A DNA stretch of 64,000 nt from Filosporella fistucella. Its lineage: Eukaryota; Ascomycota; Leotiomycetes; Helotiales. The notes beneath the pieces were generated by a model that worked only from the letters and a program-made list of their open reading frames with translations, was not told where the DNA came from and searched no databases. Of this stretch, positions 44,867 to 57,133 are shown piece after piece. Within the stretch, counting starts at the first letter, position 1. Each line of letters starts with the position of its first letter. The stretch covers positions 2,294,001 to 2,358,000 of the forward strand of contig JAQJZZ010000008.1 in assembly GCA_030077755.1 (NCBI GenBank). Direction: 5' to 3'. The position numbers were made by a program, and so were the translations under genes.

Positions 44867-44873
44867 TGACTCA
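44867..44873. promoter_or_regulatory. TGACTCA: GCN4/CPC1-type binding site (CPRE) in the CPC1 promoter
   Basis: A perfect copy of the palindromic Gcn4/CPC1 recognition site, about 55 bases upstream of the TATA-like element. It suggests that CPC1 activates its own gene, as described for cpcA/cpc-1 genes of other moulds. A lone 7-mer can occur by chance, but the location is apt. Confidence 0.7.
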
Positions 44874-47652
44874 TAGTTTGATGGACGATGATTGGTGGAG
44901 GAGGCGAACCGGTCTTGCACGAGCGTATTCTTACTGGCAGCCAGACATCCAGCCGGTCCCACGCTATCTCCCAAAATCTTCCCCCTCCTTCAGCCCACAC
45001 ACACGATGTCCACACTCGGCACCTTCAACCTTTGAAGGCAGACGCAATAAATTCACAGCCTCCCCCACGAGATATCAACACATGATATTCCGAGCCGTAT
45101 CAACTCCATTTCATTCGATTAGCTTACGACTTTTGGTTCTTGAGATCCCGTCGTGAGATGCTCTCCCAACATTGTCCTTTTTGCGTGGTTGTCAGACGGA
45201 ACGGAAATGCGCCCTGCGAAAAGCCCGGTCCGTATTTAGTTTAGCCTGTGCCGCGCACCAGGTTCGCTGGTGATTGGAACTGCTCGCTGTACGGGTACGG
45301 GAGCTGGAGACAGGAGGCTGGGCCAGAGGAGTTTGCGAACCAGCCGTTCAAGCAGCACTGGATTTAGGTTGTTCTATCCTGTGCCTCCAAACCAGAGTTG
45401 CTCATGGCTGTGCAAACGGTGAGATGAAGTCAACTTCGCCTGGAACTGCTTTGCTGTAATGCTGCGATTACACTGCTGTGATGAGGGACAACTGACCGAG
45501 TCCAAAGGAATCAGGAATCACGAATCAATACTGCTGTGGTGGCTGAAGTCACACAGCTGCGCAGCAAAGCAAGTACAACTCACAGAATCCTGAGAACAAG
45601 GCAATATCTCAAGTACCAATCTTACATGAAAGGTCGAGTCCACGAACATGCCAACACACAACTTCTATGATTCAGGAAGGGGCAAGAAGGAATTCATGCA
45701 ATCTTCAAACATCCTCAGAAAGTGAACAAACTGATAGTACAAGCATACGACTTCAATACGGGATGAACACAGGGAGATACTGTACCTCCGTTCCTGAGAT
45801 CGGATCTGATATCAAACACCGTAATCAGAAATGCTGTGCCAGCCAGTTCTCCAACCTCCCAACTCAAAGTCCACATTACTCCTTCCTTACACAAAGACAA
45901 CTTCCCTATCGTGTCCATGGTCTTCTTTACTTCTATCTGGGCCATTTCTACAACACTTCTCACTACGGATATAGCCCAGCAGCCACTCATCAAGTGAGGC
46001 TTGCCGTCGAATGTGGCAGTACAAACGCCAAACTCAAAAATCCCGTTCCTGAATCCAACCCAAGACCACTCTTCTTCTCTCAATTGGTGCATTTCCAGCA
46101 TGAGGCCTCTTCCCCGGAAAGTCCGAAAACCTGCAGTCTCAAACAAAGTTGCATTGCTTCCTCAAGATGTGTCCTCTGAAGGACAAGACCACACGTTACA
46201 ACCTCACTCTTCAAAAGCAGCACTCATTCCGTTCGTATCTTCCCGACGCTGAAACCACAAAACGAATTTTAGTTTCAACACGAATTCCCACGCCGAGCTC
46301 AATCAATAAATCACCCACGGCGGTTTGCTTCGGCGGGCTGTTTTGGAGATGCTGTCAGGAAGCACTATCCCACTTTTGACATTTGACATACGCCCTTTGC
46401 TAACTTCGATAGCTGAACAAACTTTTTGTGCCCCTCTATGCCCTCTGCCCAGTGCCCTCATACTCCTCCAAATTCTCCAAAATCACTTGCATCAACCTCC
46501 ACATTCAAAGCCCCAACCCCACACTCTCACCACTGTCGAGTATCAAGGGTCGCATCTCAGATACGAATAATTAAGTTAAGATTGAGTGACTCATCTACTC
46601 GGTCTCGACGGGATGCTTCAAAGCACATTGCTTTCGCATGAAACTGACGTCTGATTGGTGCGTTGTTTTGCTGCGGCCTGATTGTGCATGAGTTTGCAGG
46701 TTGCATCGGTAAGCAACATGGTAAATTGATTACGTGAATAGCGGAATGTCAAGTCGGACTTTGGCGGATAAGGAGTTCGAGTGCATTTGGGATGTGATCT
46801 GTATTCTGAGCAGCTAGGGAGCCGGTAAGTTTCTCGTTGAATATTTTGAAGGGAGCAAACCTCCCGTCCACCTACGGTCACGTGCCAGATCAAGTGATCT
46901 TCCGGCGCATTTGACGCCTGGATCATTTACCAATACTGCGTTTAACATTGTTCATCAAGTTTCATTTAAACTCAGATAACAGTGTTATACATCTAGGCAT
47001 TATACAAGCAGTATTCAAGTCTAGTTCTGGTTTGATAACGTTTCTTTCACGTGGTTCCGATTTCTTATATCACCTACCTAGTGTTTCCATAGTTCACTGT
47101 CAAGTTTCGAACCTGCCTCTAGTAATTTTGAAACCAATCGAATCTAGTGACTCGATTATCCGACCCAATTTTCGTTGCAAGCAATTTATTGTCTCCAAAT
47201 TCACCATATTCAAATAACTTTCTGAGGACCCTTCAATTGGCAGTATGCCAAACAGCTTGTGCTTTTCACATATAGGGTTTTCATTTAAAGCATCAGTATC
47301 GCATATGAGTAGTATTTGATCATGGCTGCGGGACTGAACGTTGTTCCCACGACTTTGTCGTCGAAAGCTAAGAATTTTGCATTCAATCCCAGCCTGATAT
47401 AAAATGAATCGGCCTTGTTCCTGTCTCCATGGAGATATTCACTATTAAGCCGTATGACTGAATATAACTGTCCATTTGCAAGTTCGCCCTACTAACGAAA
47501 CCACTAGAAAGGAGCACGATCGAACATCAGCATTATCCTCATAGAGAGTACGTTAAAGAGATGAAATGCTCTGATGGGCAAGTAAACTCCTTACTCAAGC
47601 TGATATCTCACATGCCTCTTCGGCATTTCTATCATACCAAAAGTCAAGAAGG
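44874..47652. other. Gene-poor stretch of about 2.8 kb
   Basis: Short overlapping ORFs on both strands (the longest, 45715-46146 on -, starts with TTG, not ATG) show no family resemblance. Composition is more even than in the AT-rich region at 58-61 kb. It includes the upstream promoter of CPC1 and the 3' side of member F. No RNA gene, transposon or repeat was recognised. Confidence 0.45.
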
Positions 47653-48073
47653 TCAACAATTCATTCGAGCCATCTCGACCTCCACATCATCACCCTCATC
47701 TCCATCCATCCCATCAACCAACGCCTCCCGTTCCTCAATCCAAGCATCCATACCAGGCGAATCCTCACCCATAACATATCCCTCACAATCCCTGACCTCA
47801 ACATTGAGAAAATTCCCATCGTATACACACAATCCATTATGTGGGAATGCAGCTACTTGATAGCGCAGGTAAAGTATTTATCTACTGCTCGTTGCATGGA
47901 GGAAGAAAACAACTTGCCCATAGCAAGATATCCGCTTCGGGAGGAGGGGTATCTGGTTTGTCGACGCACTGGGAGAATCTTGCTGGGACGCCGGGACAGG
48001 TTTCCTGGCAGTTGTTCAGGGTTCGTCTCATGTGCTGCCAGGTTGAGTATGATGCGAGATCAATTTGACACAT
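47653..48073 (-). CDS. Small Cys-rich protein, 'MC' family member F, minus strand
   Basis: Starts MCQIDLASYSTWQHMRRTLN then NC: Cys2, Tyr9, His14 and Cys22 are in register; Cys12 is Trp. More cysteines follow (QETCPG, FSQCVD). The first exon runs 48073-47914; a second exon 47852-47653 encodes AAFPHNGLCVYDGNFLNVE, VRDCEGYVMGEDSPGMDAW and an acidic end MARMNC. A 61-bp intron with a weak GTTGTT donor and AAGTAG acceptor joins them in frame, giving 119 residues; the exact splice is uncertain. If unspliced, the product stops after 63 residues. The second exon resembles the C-terminal part of member D. Confidence 0.5.
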
Positions 48074-49099
48074 TTTGAGGAGGGAAGTCGTATGTACGAG
48101 AAGAGAGAGTAAGAGAGATTGTTGTTTTCTGGGAATGAGTTGGGTAATATCTGCGAGGTTGTACTGAGATTTTGGTTCTGCTATGTAGAGATAGAGAGGT
48201 CGAATTGATAGTAATAAAGCTGTTCTCTTATTTTCAGGATCAAATTTTGAGATTCCATACTGCTCAAATTGAGCTTCTGGTGGACGAATAACCTTGCAGC
48301 GTAAGTGTGATTACTATGAGGGGACTATTCACACTCGTAATGTTTGTATCTGGGGAATCTACTACGGTTATCGAGTGTCACTTCATACGAATGGTTCAGT
48401 GACTGGTAAGACGTGAATAATCAGACTTCCAGAGCAGGTCCCGACCAGATTAAGTCTTCGTGACTTTTTATGAGCTATTAAAAACCCCAAGGTTTAGTAT
48501 ATATCTTCAAGCTTATATAAATACAAAAGAGTGCTATACATTCTCATACATATAAACCGAATAGTGTGTTTCCGGTACGTAAACGCCACATGTAGGAACA
48601 ACGGGAGTGCATCGAAAATGCTATAGACATGTGCTCAAAGCATTGTGGGAATGACTTCGGAGTCAACTAGGTTCTAAGCTTGCCCTTCCACGAAGATCGA
48701 ATACACGGCACTGCTGACTGTTAAACACACGCGAAATGGAAATCTTAAGAGGAGAACGCCGCCGTATTATCTTTCTACCTAACAAGCTTCCTACTATCGC
48801 TCAAAAATGCCCGCCTATTCATCCAAGCATACCATTCTCATGTGCAATCCCTCCCTCTCTTCCATTATTTCGAAAACAAAACTTTGAATCCTACAGATGA
48901 TTTCGCTCCTCGCTCGTCCCAACGACACAAAAGAAAGCCGACTTCAAGATGGTGGGTGCATCCACCGAGGGCAAGATATACGACGTTGTTGTGATGCTCG
49001 CTATGTTGAGATTGTAAGAACAAAGGAAACTCGTCTCATCCAAAAGTGTTATTGCATGTAGTCCTCCCCATGTAAAACAATTATTAATTTGATATAAGC
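48074..49099. other. Intergenic, nothing recognised
   Basis: About 1 kb, AT-rich, with the promoter of member F and the long 3' UTR side of the kinase gene. No ORF or RNA was supported. Confidence 0.5.
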
Positions 49100-52000
49100 T
49101 TATAGTCTAAGCTCCCGGAGTATCTGATCGGCCATGTTTTTGTATTGCCATGTCCCTCCTGCAAGTCTCTTGAATTGGATTCCATGGAGTGAGAGCAGTG
49201 GCACTTTCACAATGAAAATCTCAAACTCGAGAATCATGCTACCACCCAGCTCGCTTTGCACATGAGTGCTTGTTTCACCAACTGCCCTCGCGGATGAGCC
49301 ACCTCGGTGCCCTCTACCAATACTTTCATCAGACGCGTCTGAATTGGTATAGCTGTTGTCACCGCGAGATCTACCAGGAGTACGGGGAGTATGAGGAGAT
49401 CGTTCAGCGTCCCGGAAATCTTCGCGGTCCCGTTCTGCACTACCACCGCTCATGAAACCACCGAAACTAATCCTTCTGCGATGTCCAGGAGTATGGTTCC
49501 CGTGGCTGCTGGGAGGAAGATCGACCACCTTCTTGAGATCAATTGACGGACTATGCCGACAGCTGAATCCACCCCTGATCTCCGTGTAATCCACACCGAG
49601 TTGAACAAGAACTCGGATGATATCTGCTCGAATGACGTTGACAGGTTTCGTCGAAGTTGTGGATACACTGAAAAGGCCTTTGAGAAATACTGGTTTGACA
49701 TTTTCCGCGCCGTCAACTCTTTCGGTTGACAATCCACTTGCATCGCCCATCTCACCATCTGTCTCTTCTGGGACATTGGCCTCTCTTGCTTCTTCCCTTC
49801 TTGCTCGTCTGGCTTGAATGCTTTCTCGCCTTGCATGGCCAAGAGATTTAGCCCTCATAGTGGCGGCTTTGGGGTTCAAATGTGTCTTTTGCTGCTCACC
49901 ATCACGAGACGACTTCTCATTTGCTGTGGAGTGATCCGACCCACTTGTTGGTGGTGGTTCTTTATAAGTAACTCGAGGGGGAAGAGTCTCTGAAGCAGCG
50001 CCTCTCCGGTTCTCCTTGCGTCTAAATTCGGCTGAACTGACACTGGTTGATCTTCCTAACGCTTTTGCACTTCGAGAGTTGTTATTTGCGGACCCTGGCG
50101 GGGTCAACAGCTCGCTATGGTGAGGCTGGCTACTTCCAGACCGAAGCATGGATGATGGTGGGCCATCTGTATCACGATCACGAGTGCGACGGACACTGAA
50201 GCTCTTTCGGAGAGTATTATGTTCATGAGGAGACTGGACAGTAACGACTGGAGGATGTGATTTTTCAGACGGCTCTTTGCGTCTTCTCGTGCTGAAGCGC
50301 CTTAGGATTCCAGCAGCGGTGCTTTCCTTGCGGGCATGAGCTGGCTCAGGAGGCGGCTCAATAATAGCAGGAGATGCTGGGCCACTTGCGATCTTGGCAT
50401 TTCTCATTCCATCTGTGATCTCATCCTCTCCGTGAGTACGTGCTCGAGGCCGTGACCTGCCTCCGGTGGCCTTTTCGCCTGCCATCTCATAAGCTGCAGC
50501 ATTGGTATGGGCAGGCTTTGGTGCTGGAATATCCGGAATTTGTAAAGGTGCTTCTCCTGGTGATCGTGGCATACTAGTCGCGCCTGGATTTGCTGCCAGT
50601 CGGTCACGCTCTTGCTTCTCTCGGACCAAGTAATAGACGGAAATCAGAGGATGAAAAGCGTTGACTGGATCACTTCCCAGTGCCAGTCCCTCTGAGCTCG
50701 GAGCCGTTAAAGTATCACGACTATTAGATGAATTTCTCCTTTTATAAAAATCAAACCCAAATCCTCTCTTCTTTTCCGGATCTCTTGGTGGACCTTGATT
50801 CTCTCGCTCGTGCATCGCCAGCCGAACAGCCCGCTGATAGTCTGGAGAGTCGAGCACATCTGTCAATTGGGTCGTTATGGTATCGGCTGACCCAAAATCA
50901 AAGCCAGTCATGGCTTGGACAACCATTGGGTCAAGTGGTAATTGGAGAGGTTCGCGGACAGGCATATAGTTTTCTGGTGGTGCTCCGAATCCCTTGACCA
51001 TCCAAGGGTGGTTCATTATTTCCTGCAGACTTGCTCGCTGCTTTGGGTCGGTAACAAGCATTCGTGAGATGAGATTTTTGCATTCTATCGTCATTAGCAG
51101 ACACAGCAGACGAAGGGTAGGAAAATCTTACCAGGAGATAACCAATTTGGGTAGTCCACGAGACCCTTTTTGATCTTCGCATGCAGTGCTGGCATACTCT
51201 GATCGTCGAAAGGTACCTTACCGCAAACGAGCACGTAAAGAACAATACCAAAGCTCCATACATCCACCTCTGGTCCGGTGTATGCTTTGGCTTGTAGCAA
51301 CTCTGGAGCGGCAAAATATAGACTACCACAGAATGTCTTGAGATGACCCCGCGGCGCAAATAAATTACTCAAGCCAAAATCGATGATTTTGATGTCTCCT
51401 GTTTTGCTGATCAGGATATTTTCGATCTTCAAATCCCGGTGCACAATGCTATTTCGATGACAATAGTCCAAAGCACTTGCAATCTGTCTGCTGAATTTCC
51501 TTGCTTGCTTCTCCTTCAGTCTTCCGTGAGAAATTATGTAGTCAAGCATCTGACCCCCGTTCACGTATTCAAAGAGCATATACCAATGGTAGGTCGTTCG
51601 AACCACATCTCGCATCCCACAGATATATGGATGATCCAAAAGTGTGACAATTGCAGCCTCTCGAGCTGTTCTAACCTCCTTCGAATGGTCGGCACGCTCT
51701 CGATCTGCTCGACTTTGATTGTGACCATCGTCTGTCGAACCTCGAGGGATAATTTTGACAGCCACCTATCAAAGTTAGCTGACTTGATCCTACACGAGTT
51801 ACTCTGACCATTTACCTGTTCACCACCTTCTACTCGCCTTGCCAATTTCACTTTCCCCATACTCCCCGCCCCGATGGTCTTGCCCAGCACCCAATTGCCT
51901 GTTGATGCGGGGATAGTAGTCCGCGATTTGCTTGTCTTTGTGGATCGCGACTCTTGTGGGGTCACGATGGGGGCAGGACCACCCCCTTGGGCAACAGAAG

Positions 52001-52256
52001 TTGCCATTTCTGTGGAATGGCGGCTGTGATGGCGACGATGGCTTCTTGTTGACTCTGTGCGTGAAGGAACAGGACGATCTTGGTTTCGAGACGTGTGCGC
52101 GGCATTCGAGGGGGGAATGTCTTCAGCACCGCGTCGCGAGGATGTTCGATGATGTGATTCGGATCTGGGAGGAACAGAGCTTTTGACTCTAGTAGAATGC
52201 GATCGTGCTGGAGATGGAGCTGAAGACGATTGTCGTCGTTCCTCTCTGCGCTCCAT
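49100..52256 (-). CDS. KIN1: KIN1/KIN2-type serine/threonine kinase (PAR-1/MARK family) with KA1 domain
   Basis: A membrane-associated kinase that controls polarity and exocytosis at growing tips. Exons 52256-51816, 51765-51132 and 51084-49100 (introns 50 and 47 bp) give 1019 residues. The N-terminus is Ser/Arg/His-rich. The kinase domain starts about residue 120: [17 protein letters not shown] (Gly loop), AVKII (Lys), [18 protein letters not shown] (catalytic loop), DFGLSNLF, and [11 protein letters not shown] (activation segment). A long disordered basic/Ser-rich linker follows. The C-terminal ~130 residues include the KA1 domain ([20 protein letters not shown] ... [18 protein letters not shown]), which binds acidic phospholipids and restrains the kinase. 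The start is the first ATG. Confidence 0.95.
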
Positions 52257-53810
52257 GAGGTCCGCGCACCTAAATAGGTCCAGCCGTGTTCTGCAGGCTT
52301 GTCACCCCTGTTGCGTCTTTGGCCTGTTGCCGTGGACAAGAAGCTCTAGCCGACGTCAGAGGGGAGCTTCGCAATGGTCGTGTTGGTAAAGCGAAAGCTA
52401 AAGAGAAGTTCTTGGGAATGCCGGACTCTGTATGTCTCGTGAGCTTTTCGATGGGGTTGCGAAATTCGAGATGAAAGGGTTGCAAGGACGAGAAGAAGGG
52501 GCTGCTGGAGGTTGGGAGGTCGAGGAAAAATAACCTTACGAGGTTACTCCTGGGCTTCTTGCCTCTACCCAATCTGCGGGGGCCACAACCAGAGACTGCA
52601 CTCGGCGTCGAAGAGCCGAAGACTTGGACGACGGGAATTGAGCCTTGAGGATTAATATAATGAGGGGCAATTGATCCGTGAGATAAAAGCAAGTAAATGA
52701 CGCTGACGAGGCGGATTAACGTTGTTTCCAGGGTCACTTCACTTTCTACTTAGACTGGGAAAGGGAAGGACTAAAGTTTAGGCCAGGGACTGATCAACAG
52801 GGAAACGTAGGTAAGGGAGGTAAGTGTAGTGTAGCAAGGTCAAGTACAGTTGAGAAGATATCAATTATTTCATAGCCAAGAGTGCAAGTGGTATATTTGG
52901 AGCGGCTTCAGATATGTTGAAGGGAACCCAGAGCTTGATTTGATTGCCGCCCTCAGGCCGTCACGTTTCTTCATCGTCAATCTGCAACCAGCCGGCACAT
53001 TTTGACAGCAGCAAAATGAGACATCTTGACGCAAACAAAGCAAGTCCAAGATTCGCTTTCAGCTCCCGAGGTCTGTTTGGTTGAGACATGGTTACCACTT
53101 CACATAATACCATAGTATTTCGAGCTCCAGATATGTGGCTTTGCAGCTAATGAATATTGCTTCCGGCGACTAACCTGCATCCCGCCTAGAGACGTATGTA
53201 CTTTCTTTCAAATTCGACATCCTCCGCCAGCGTTCCTTCATTCCGTCAGTGGCTGACCAAACGTGCTGACTGTTGCCTGTGTGGTTATCTTTGTAAATCC
53301 CGCAAAAGGTTGCTTGTGTAAATACCCGCATTTACAAGCCAAACGGTTCCTGCGAGGACGAGGGGACGATTATGCCTGGAGATTCCGAGTACAAATCACG
53401 ACCCGCTGTGCCGAAGATGGCTTTAAGTAATCGACACTGTTGAAATATGGGTGTGAATTGCTGGATCTAAGCTCATTGTTCGCAGAATAGCGATAGGCTT
53501 CCGATTTAAGACCAAAAATAAGTACTCACAAACGGGTACTTGAGAACAGTTGCATCGAATTTATGATTGAATAGGTATTCCCCAGTACCGGTCGGGTACG
53601 AAGTACCAACTACCTAGCTTGCCCTGGTTAATTCCTCCAACCTCAAGCCAAGGCTGTCTGCTGTCCCCACTAAATTCTTGGGACGCTGAGTCATCCAAAC
53701 TTTAAGCTTCGGCAATCTAGTGGTATGCTAGCGTCAGGGAAGGCTGAATCTTGGAGACAGAACTCAGCCTTCCTCTAGCTTTGTTGGAATCTCGTTCCTA
53801 TGTTTTCACG
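52257..53810. other. Intergenic between KIN1 and the G-patch gene (divergent)
   Basis: About 1.55 kb between divergent start codons, so both promoters and probably a long KIN1 leader lie here. An ORF at 52270-52737 (-) overlaps the expected KIN1 leader and is not family-like. No named regulatory site was recognised. Confidence 0.5.
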
Positions 53811-55981
53811 ATGTCTGGGAAACGGACCCGTGCAGTCTATGAGGCAGACCTTCAAGCTCAACAGTCTCCCTTCGTCGTTTTCGGAACCCCACTTCCTCCT
53901 CAAGACCCAGACGTTCGTGATGATGGATCATATGTACCTGTCTGGAAGCAAGAAGTCAGGGATGAGAGGGGGTTGAAACGTCTTCATGGCGCCTTTACTG
54001 GCGGGTTTAGTGCAGGGTAAGTAATATCAACTCGTATACTTTCAATTGGGCTCTGTCTGACACAAGTAGATATTTCAATACGGTTGGATCTAAAGAAGGT
54101 TGGACGCCTTCGACCTTCGTTTCGTCTCGCACGAATCGAAAGAAGGATGAACCGAAGGCGGCACAACAAAGGCCAGAAGACTTTATGGATGCAGAGGATC
54201 TCGCAGACGCCGAGGATCAAAGACGAGTACAAACAGCAGAAGGTTTTGCAGGTCTGGGATCAACTCAAGATGACACTATTCGTCGCGGGGCATTCATTGA
54301 TCTTTTCCGGGTAGAGGGAGATACGATCGGCGTCAAGCTGCTGAAGAAAATGGGCTGGAAAGAAGGGCAAGGTGTTGGACCGAAAGTGAGGCGGAAAGCA
54401 CGATTAGATGGTATTGAAAACTCAGGAAACGACTCTGCTCCGACCCATCTTTTTGCCCCTGAAAATACACATATGATCAGCTTTGTAAGGAAAAATGATC
54501 ATAAGGGATTAGGTTTCGATGGAGAGGCTAAGCTCTCTGAGAGAAAAGGTGCAGGGTCAGATGCCAGATCTGAAGATGATGACGAGGAGGACAGAGGTCT
54601 ACTAGCACCAAGAATATCAAAGAAGAAAAAACCTGTACGCGGCGGCATAGGTATCGGAATTCTAAACGACACGGGCTCAGATGATGAGGATCCTTATGAA
54701 ATTGGACCTCGGATATCATATAACAAGGTTATTGGAGGAGAAAAGAAGAAGAAGAAGCCTACGAGTGCGGCTATCAACCCTCTATTGAAGTCAAAGCCTG
54801 TCTTCATTTCCAAAAAGGTAGCAATGGCCAAGGCTTCCGCCGGATTACGAAAATGTCATGATGGAAGACTTCCTCTGGACGGTTTTAGTTTAAGCAGTAC
54901 AGACGAGTTTTCCACTGTTATCAAAGCAGCTGGCAGATATGCACCACCTCAAATACCAGAGGGATGGGTATCTTCCAAAACTCCTAGATCGGGCTCGAAG
55001 CAGGCTTACCTCTCCACTGCTGAAGCAGCCAAAGCGTCTAAACTTGATCCTAAATCCCGAGCTTCCATTCTCGGCGAAGCCACTCTACCTGGAAAGTCTG
55101 TGTTCGATTTTATTTCGCCTGCAGCACGAGACCGTCTAGCATCTGCTTCCGGAAAGTCGAATCTTCCAGCAGCACGTGGCGAAATTCCAGAGGGATATAA
55201 CCTGACAGAAGAGGAACGCCAGAGAGTTTTCATATCCCAGATGCCAAAAATCGATAAGGATACAGCTGATGCAGCATTGCGCCGAGGAGCTAGTGGATTC
55301 ATGCCTTATGGGGAAGATGAAGCCAAACGCAGTCGATATAGATCATATCTCGAATATCAAGCAGGTATATCTTCAACAATACCTGATCGGCCGTCAGGAG
55401 TCTCCAGAGATGATTGGTTAAAGGAGCTCAAAGAATTTGCAAATTGTGCTCAGATCTTCAAGCCAATGTCTGGTATGATGGCAACACGATTTACCTCTTC
55501 CACAACAGCCCCGAAGCTTGCATCCGATGTACCAGAATCGACCACGTCAGGTGAATCACTACTGAGCAAGCCTGCTCCTAAGCCGGAAGATCCGGCAGAG
55601 CAAGCAGCCAAACTAGGCATGTACGGGCCGATGACAAGGAGTTCGAAGGATTGGTATCCTTCGAGATTACTTTGCAAACGCTTTAATGTTCAACCACCTG
55701 CTCATGTCCAGCCTGGGACCACTGAGCATGGTGATGAACGAAATGTACCTCGAAACAACGCACCTGATTTGGTTTCAAAGACGGCAATTGACGATATGAT
55801 GAGAAACTCATACCAGTATGAGAATGTGGAAACAAAAGTCAAGACCGCGGAGCCCACCCCCGAGCCTGTAAAGGTGAAAGAGGCCATAGTTGATGCCGAG
55901 AGGAATGATGCTTTGGAAGGACAGAGGGCCGGTGAAGCGATATTCAAATCTATCTTTGGTGACGATAGTGATGATGAGTAG
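53811..55981 (+). CDS. G-patch domain protein, GPATCH1-type splicing factor
   Basis: A spliceosome-associated protein; G-patch domains activate DEAH-box helicases. Exons 53811-54016 and 54070-55981, one 53-bp intron, give 705 residues. The N-terminal block (SPFVVFGTPLPPQDPDVRDD, LKRLHGAFTGGFSAGYFNTV) is the DUF1604-type start conserved in GPATCH1 homologues and is completed across the intron, followed by SKEGWTPSTFVSSR. The G-patch lies near residue 160 (GVKLLKKMGWKEGQGVGPKV). The middle is acidic, then Lys-rich. The C-terminus ends in FGDDSDDE, with DWYPSRLLCKRFNVQPP upstream as in the family. I start at ATG 53811 (MSGKRTR); the frame is open earlier but only from TTG. Confidence 0.94.
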
Positions 55982-57133
55982 ACTCATAATCATGAGGAAT
56001 TTCAGAAACATAGACGATGTATGAAGCTATATTTGGCGGCGTGGAGATATTGCGGAGGTATAGAAAGCTTTGAAGAGCTAAGGATCAAAGGCGCTTTCCC
56101 AAGCCATCTTGAGAGTCTAGCGTAATGATGCAGGGGCTAAAGAAGCTTTGAAGCAAACACTCGATGTGACCTCTATAGATGTCTTCGAGAATGGTTGCTA
56201 TATTGCAGGACGACATGGATTTTAGGTCAAGCACAAAGTGCACGAAACACAAAACGAAGCAATATTGAGTGCTGTGTGAATTGGTAATAAGAAAGTTCCT
56301 TCGCCTTATCTGTTCAAATCTCCAGGTAGCATCTGTTGTGGTGTCTAGCCTCCATGAGATCCTTCATTCCAAGCGGAACTGCTTATTTTCAAGTCTCTGA
56401 TTTTCATACCCACGTCACATTTGCGCTATTCATTTTGCCTGCTGCATTTCACATCACTATACCACTGACCCAATCTGTACTTCTGGTGCCCCGGCTCCGA
56501 GCAAAGACGTCCTGTTGAGCTGCCACGCTGTTGGCGACGCTAGGAGGCATCCATCAAGTGCTGGATGCTCTCTCCTAATAAGCTCTGGTCTGTATCGCCG
56601 CAACTTCAAATGCGCACCTTCAGAACAAGGCACCGTATAGGATCTCTTATCACCCGTCAGTAATTTTAGCATATCTTGATTTCTATTCAGTCTATTATTC
56701 AAGGTGCTAGGCAATCACTACTGTTGCTGTTGGCGAGTCCTGTTCCTCACTCGTCTTGCTTCCTCCTGAATGCCAAAATTTTGCAACTGTTACCTTCGCT
56801 CATCTTCCGTAACTAGTTTCTTATCCTTCCACATAGCATTATCGCTATCCCCTCCAGATGTATAATCTGAAGCATTTCGGTTCACATAGGTTCTCAACTT
56901 TACTATTAATCTGTATGATTCACAACAACAATTCAATTTCCAATCTGTGAATCGGTCATGGTTTTGGGAACACTGAAAAAGCATAAATACTCAGCTTCTC
57001 GTGGAAGATATTCCTTCCAACCATCATCACTCTTTCAAGTAGCCAGCCAGCAGCTTCATCAAGCGAACATCCACTTTCACCATATTTGCTCCTTCTCGCT
57101 GTGTGCTATAAGACATTTACGAATCTTCACATA
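55982..57133. other. Intergenic, nothing recognised
   Basis: About 1.15 kb between the G-patch gene and member G. Short ORFs at 56336-56518 (+) and 56457-56714 (-) overlap and have no similarity. It contains the promoter of member G. Confidence 0.5.

Noticed and set aside
45715..46146. 143-codon minus-strand ORF in the gene-poor stretch
   Set aside because: It starts with TTG, overlaps ORFs on the other strand, and shows no family resemblance or splice signals.
46426..46641. Another 'MC...C-x-H' protein (MCPSMPSAQCPH)
   Set aside because: The apparent Met is a TTG, the spacing is C2-C10-H12 rather than C2-C12-H14, and the rest is low-complexity Ser/Pro/His.
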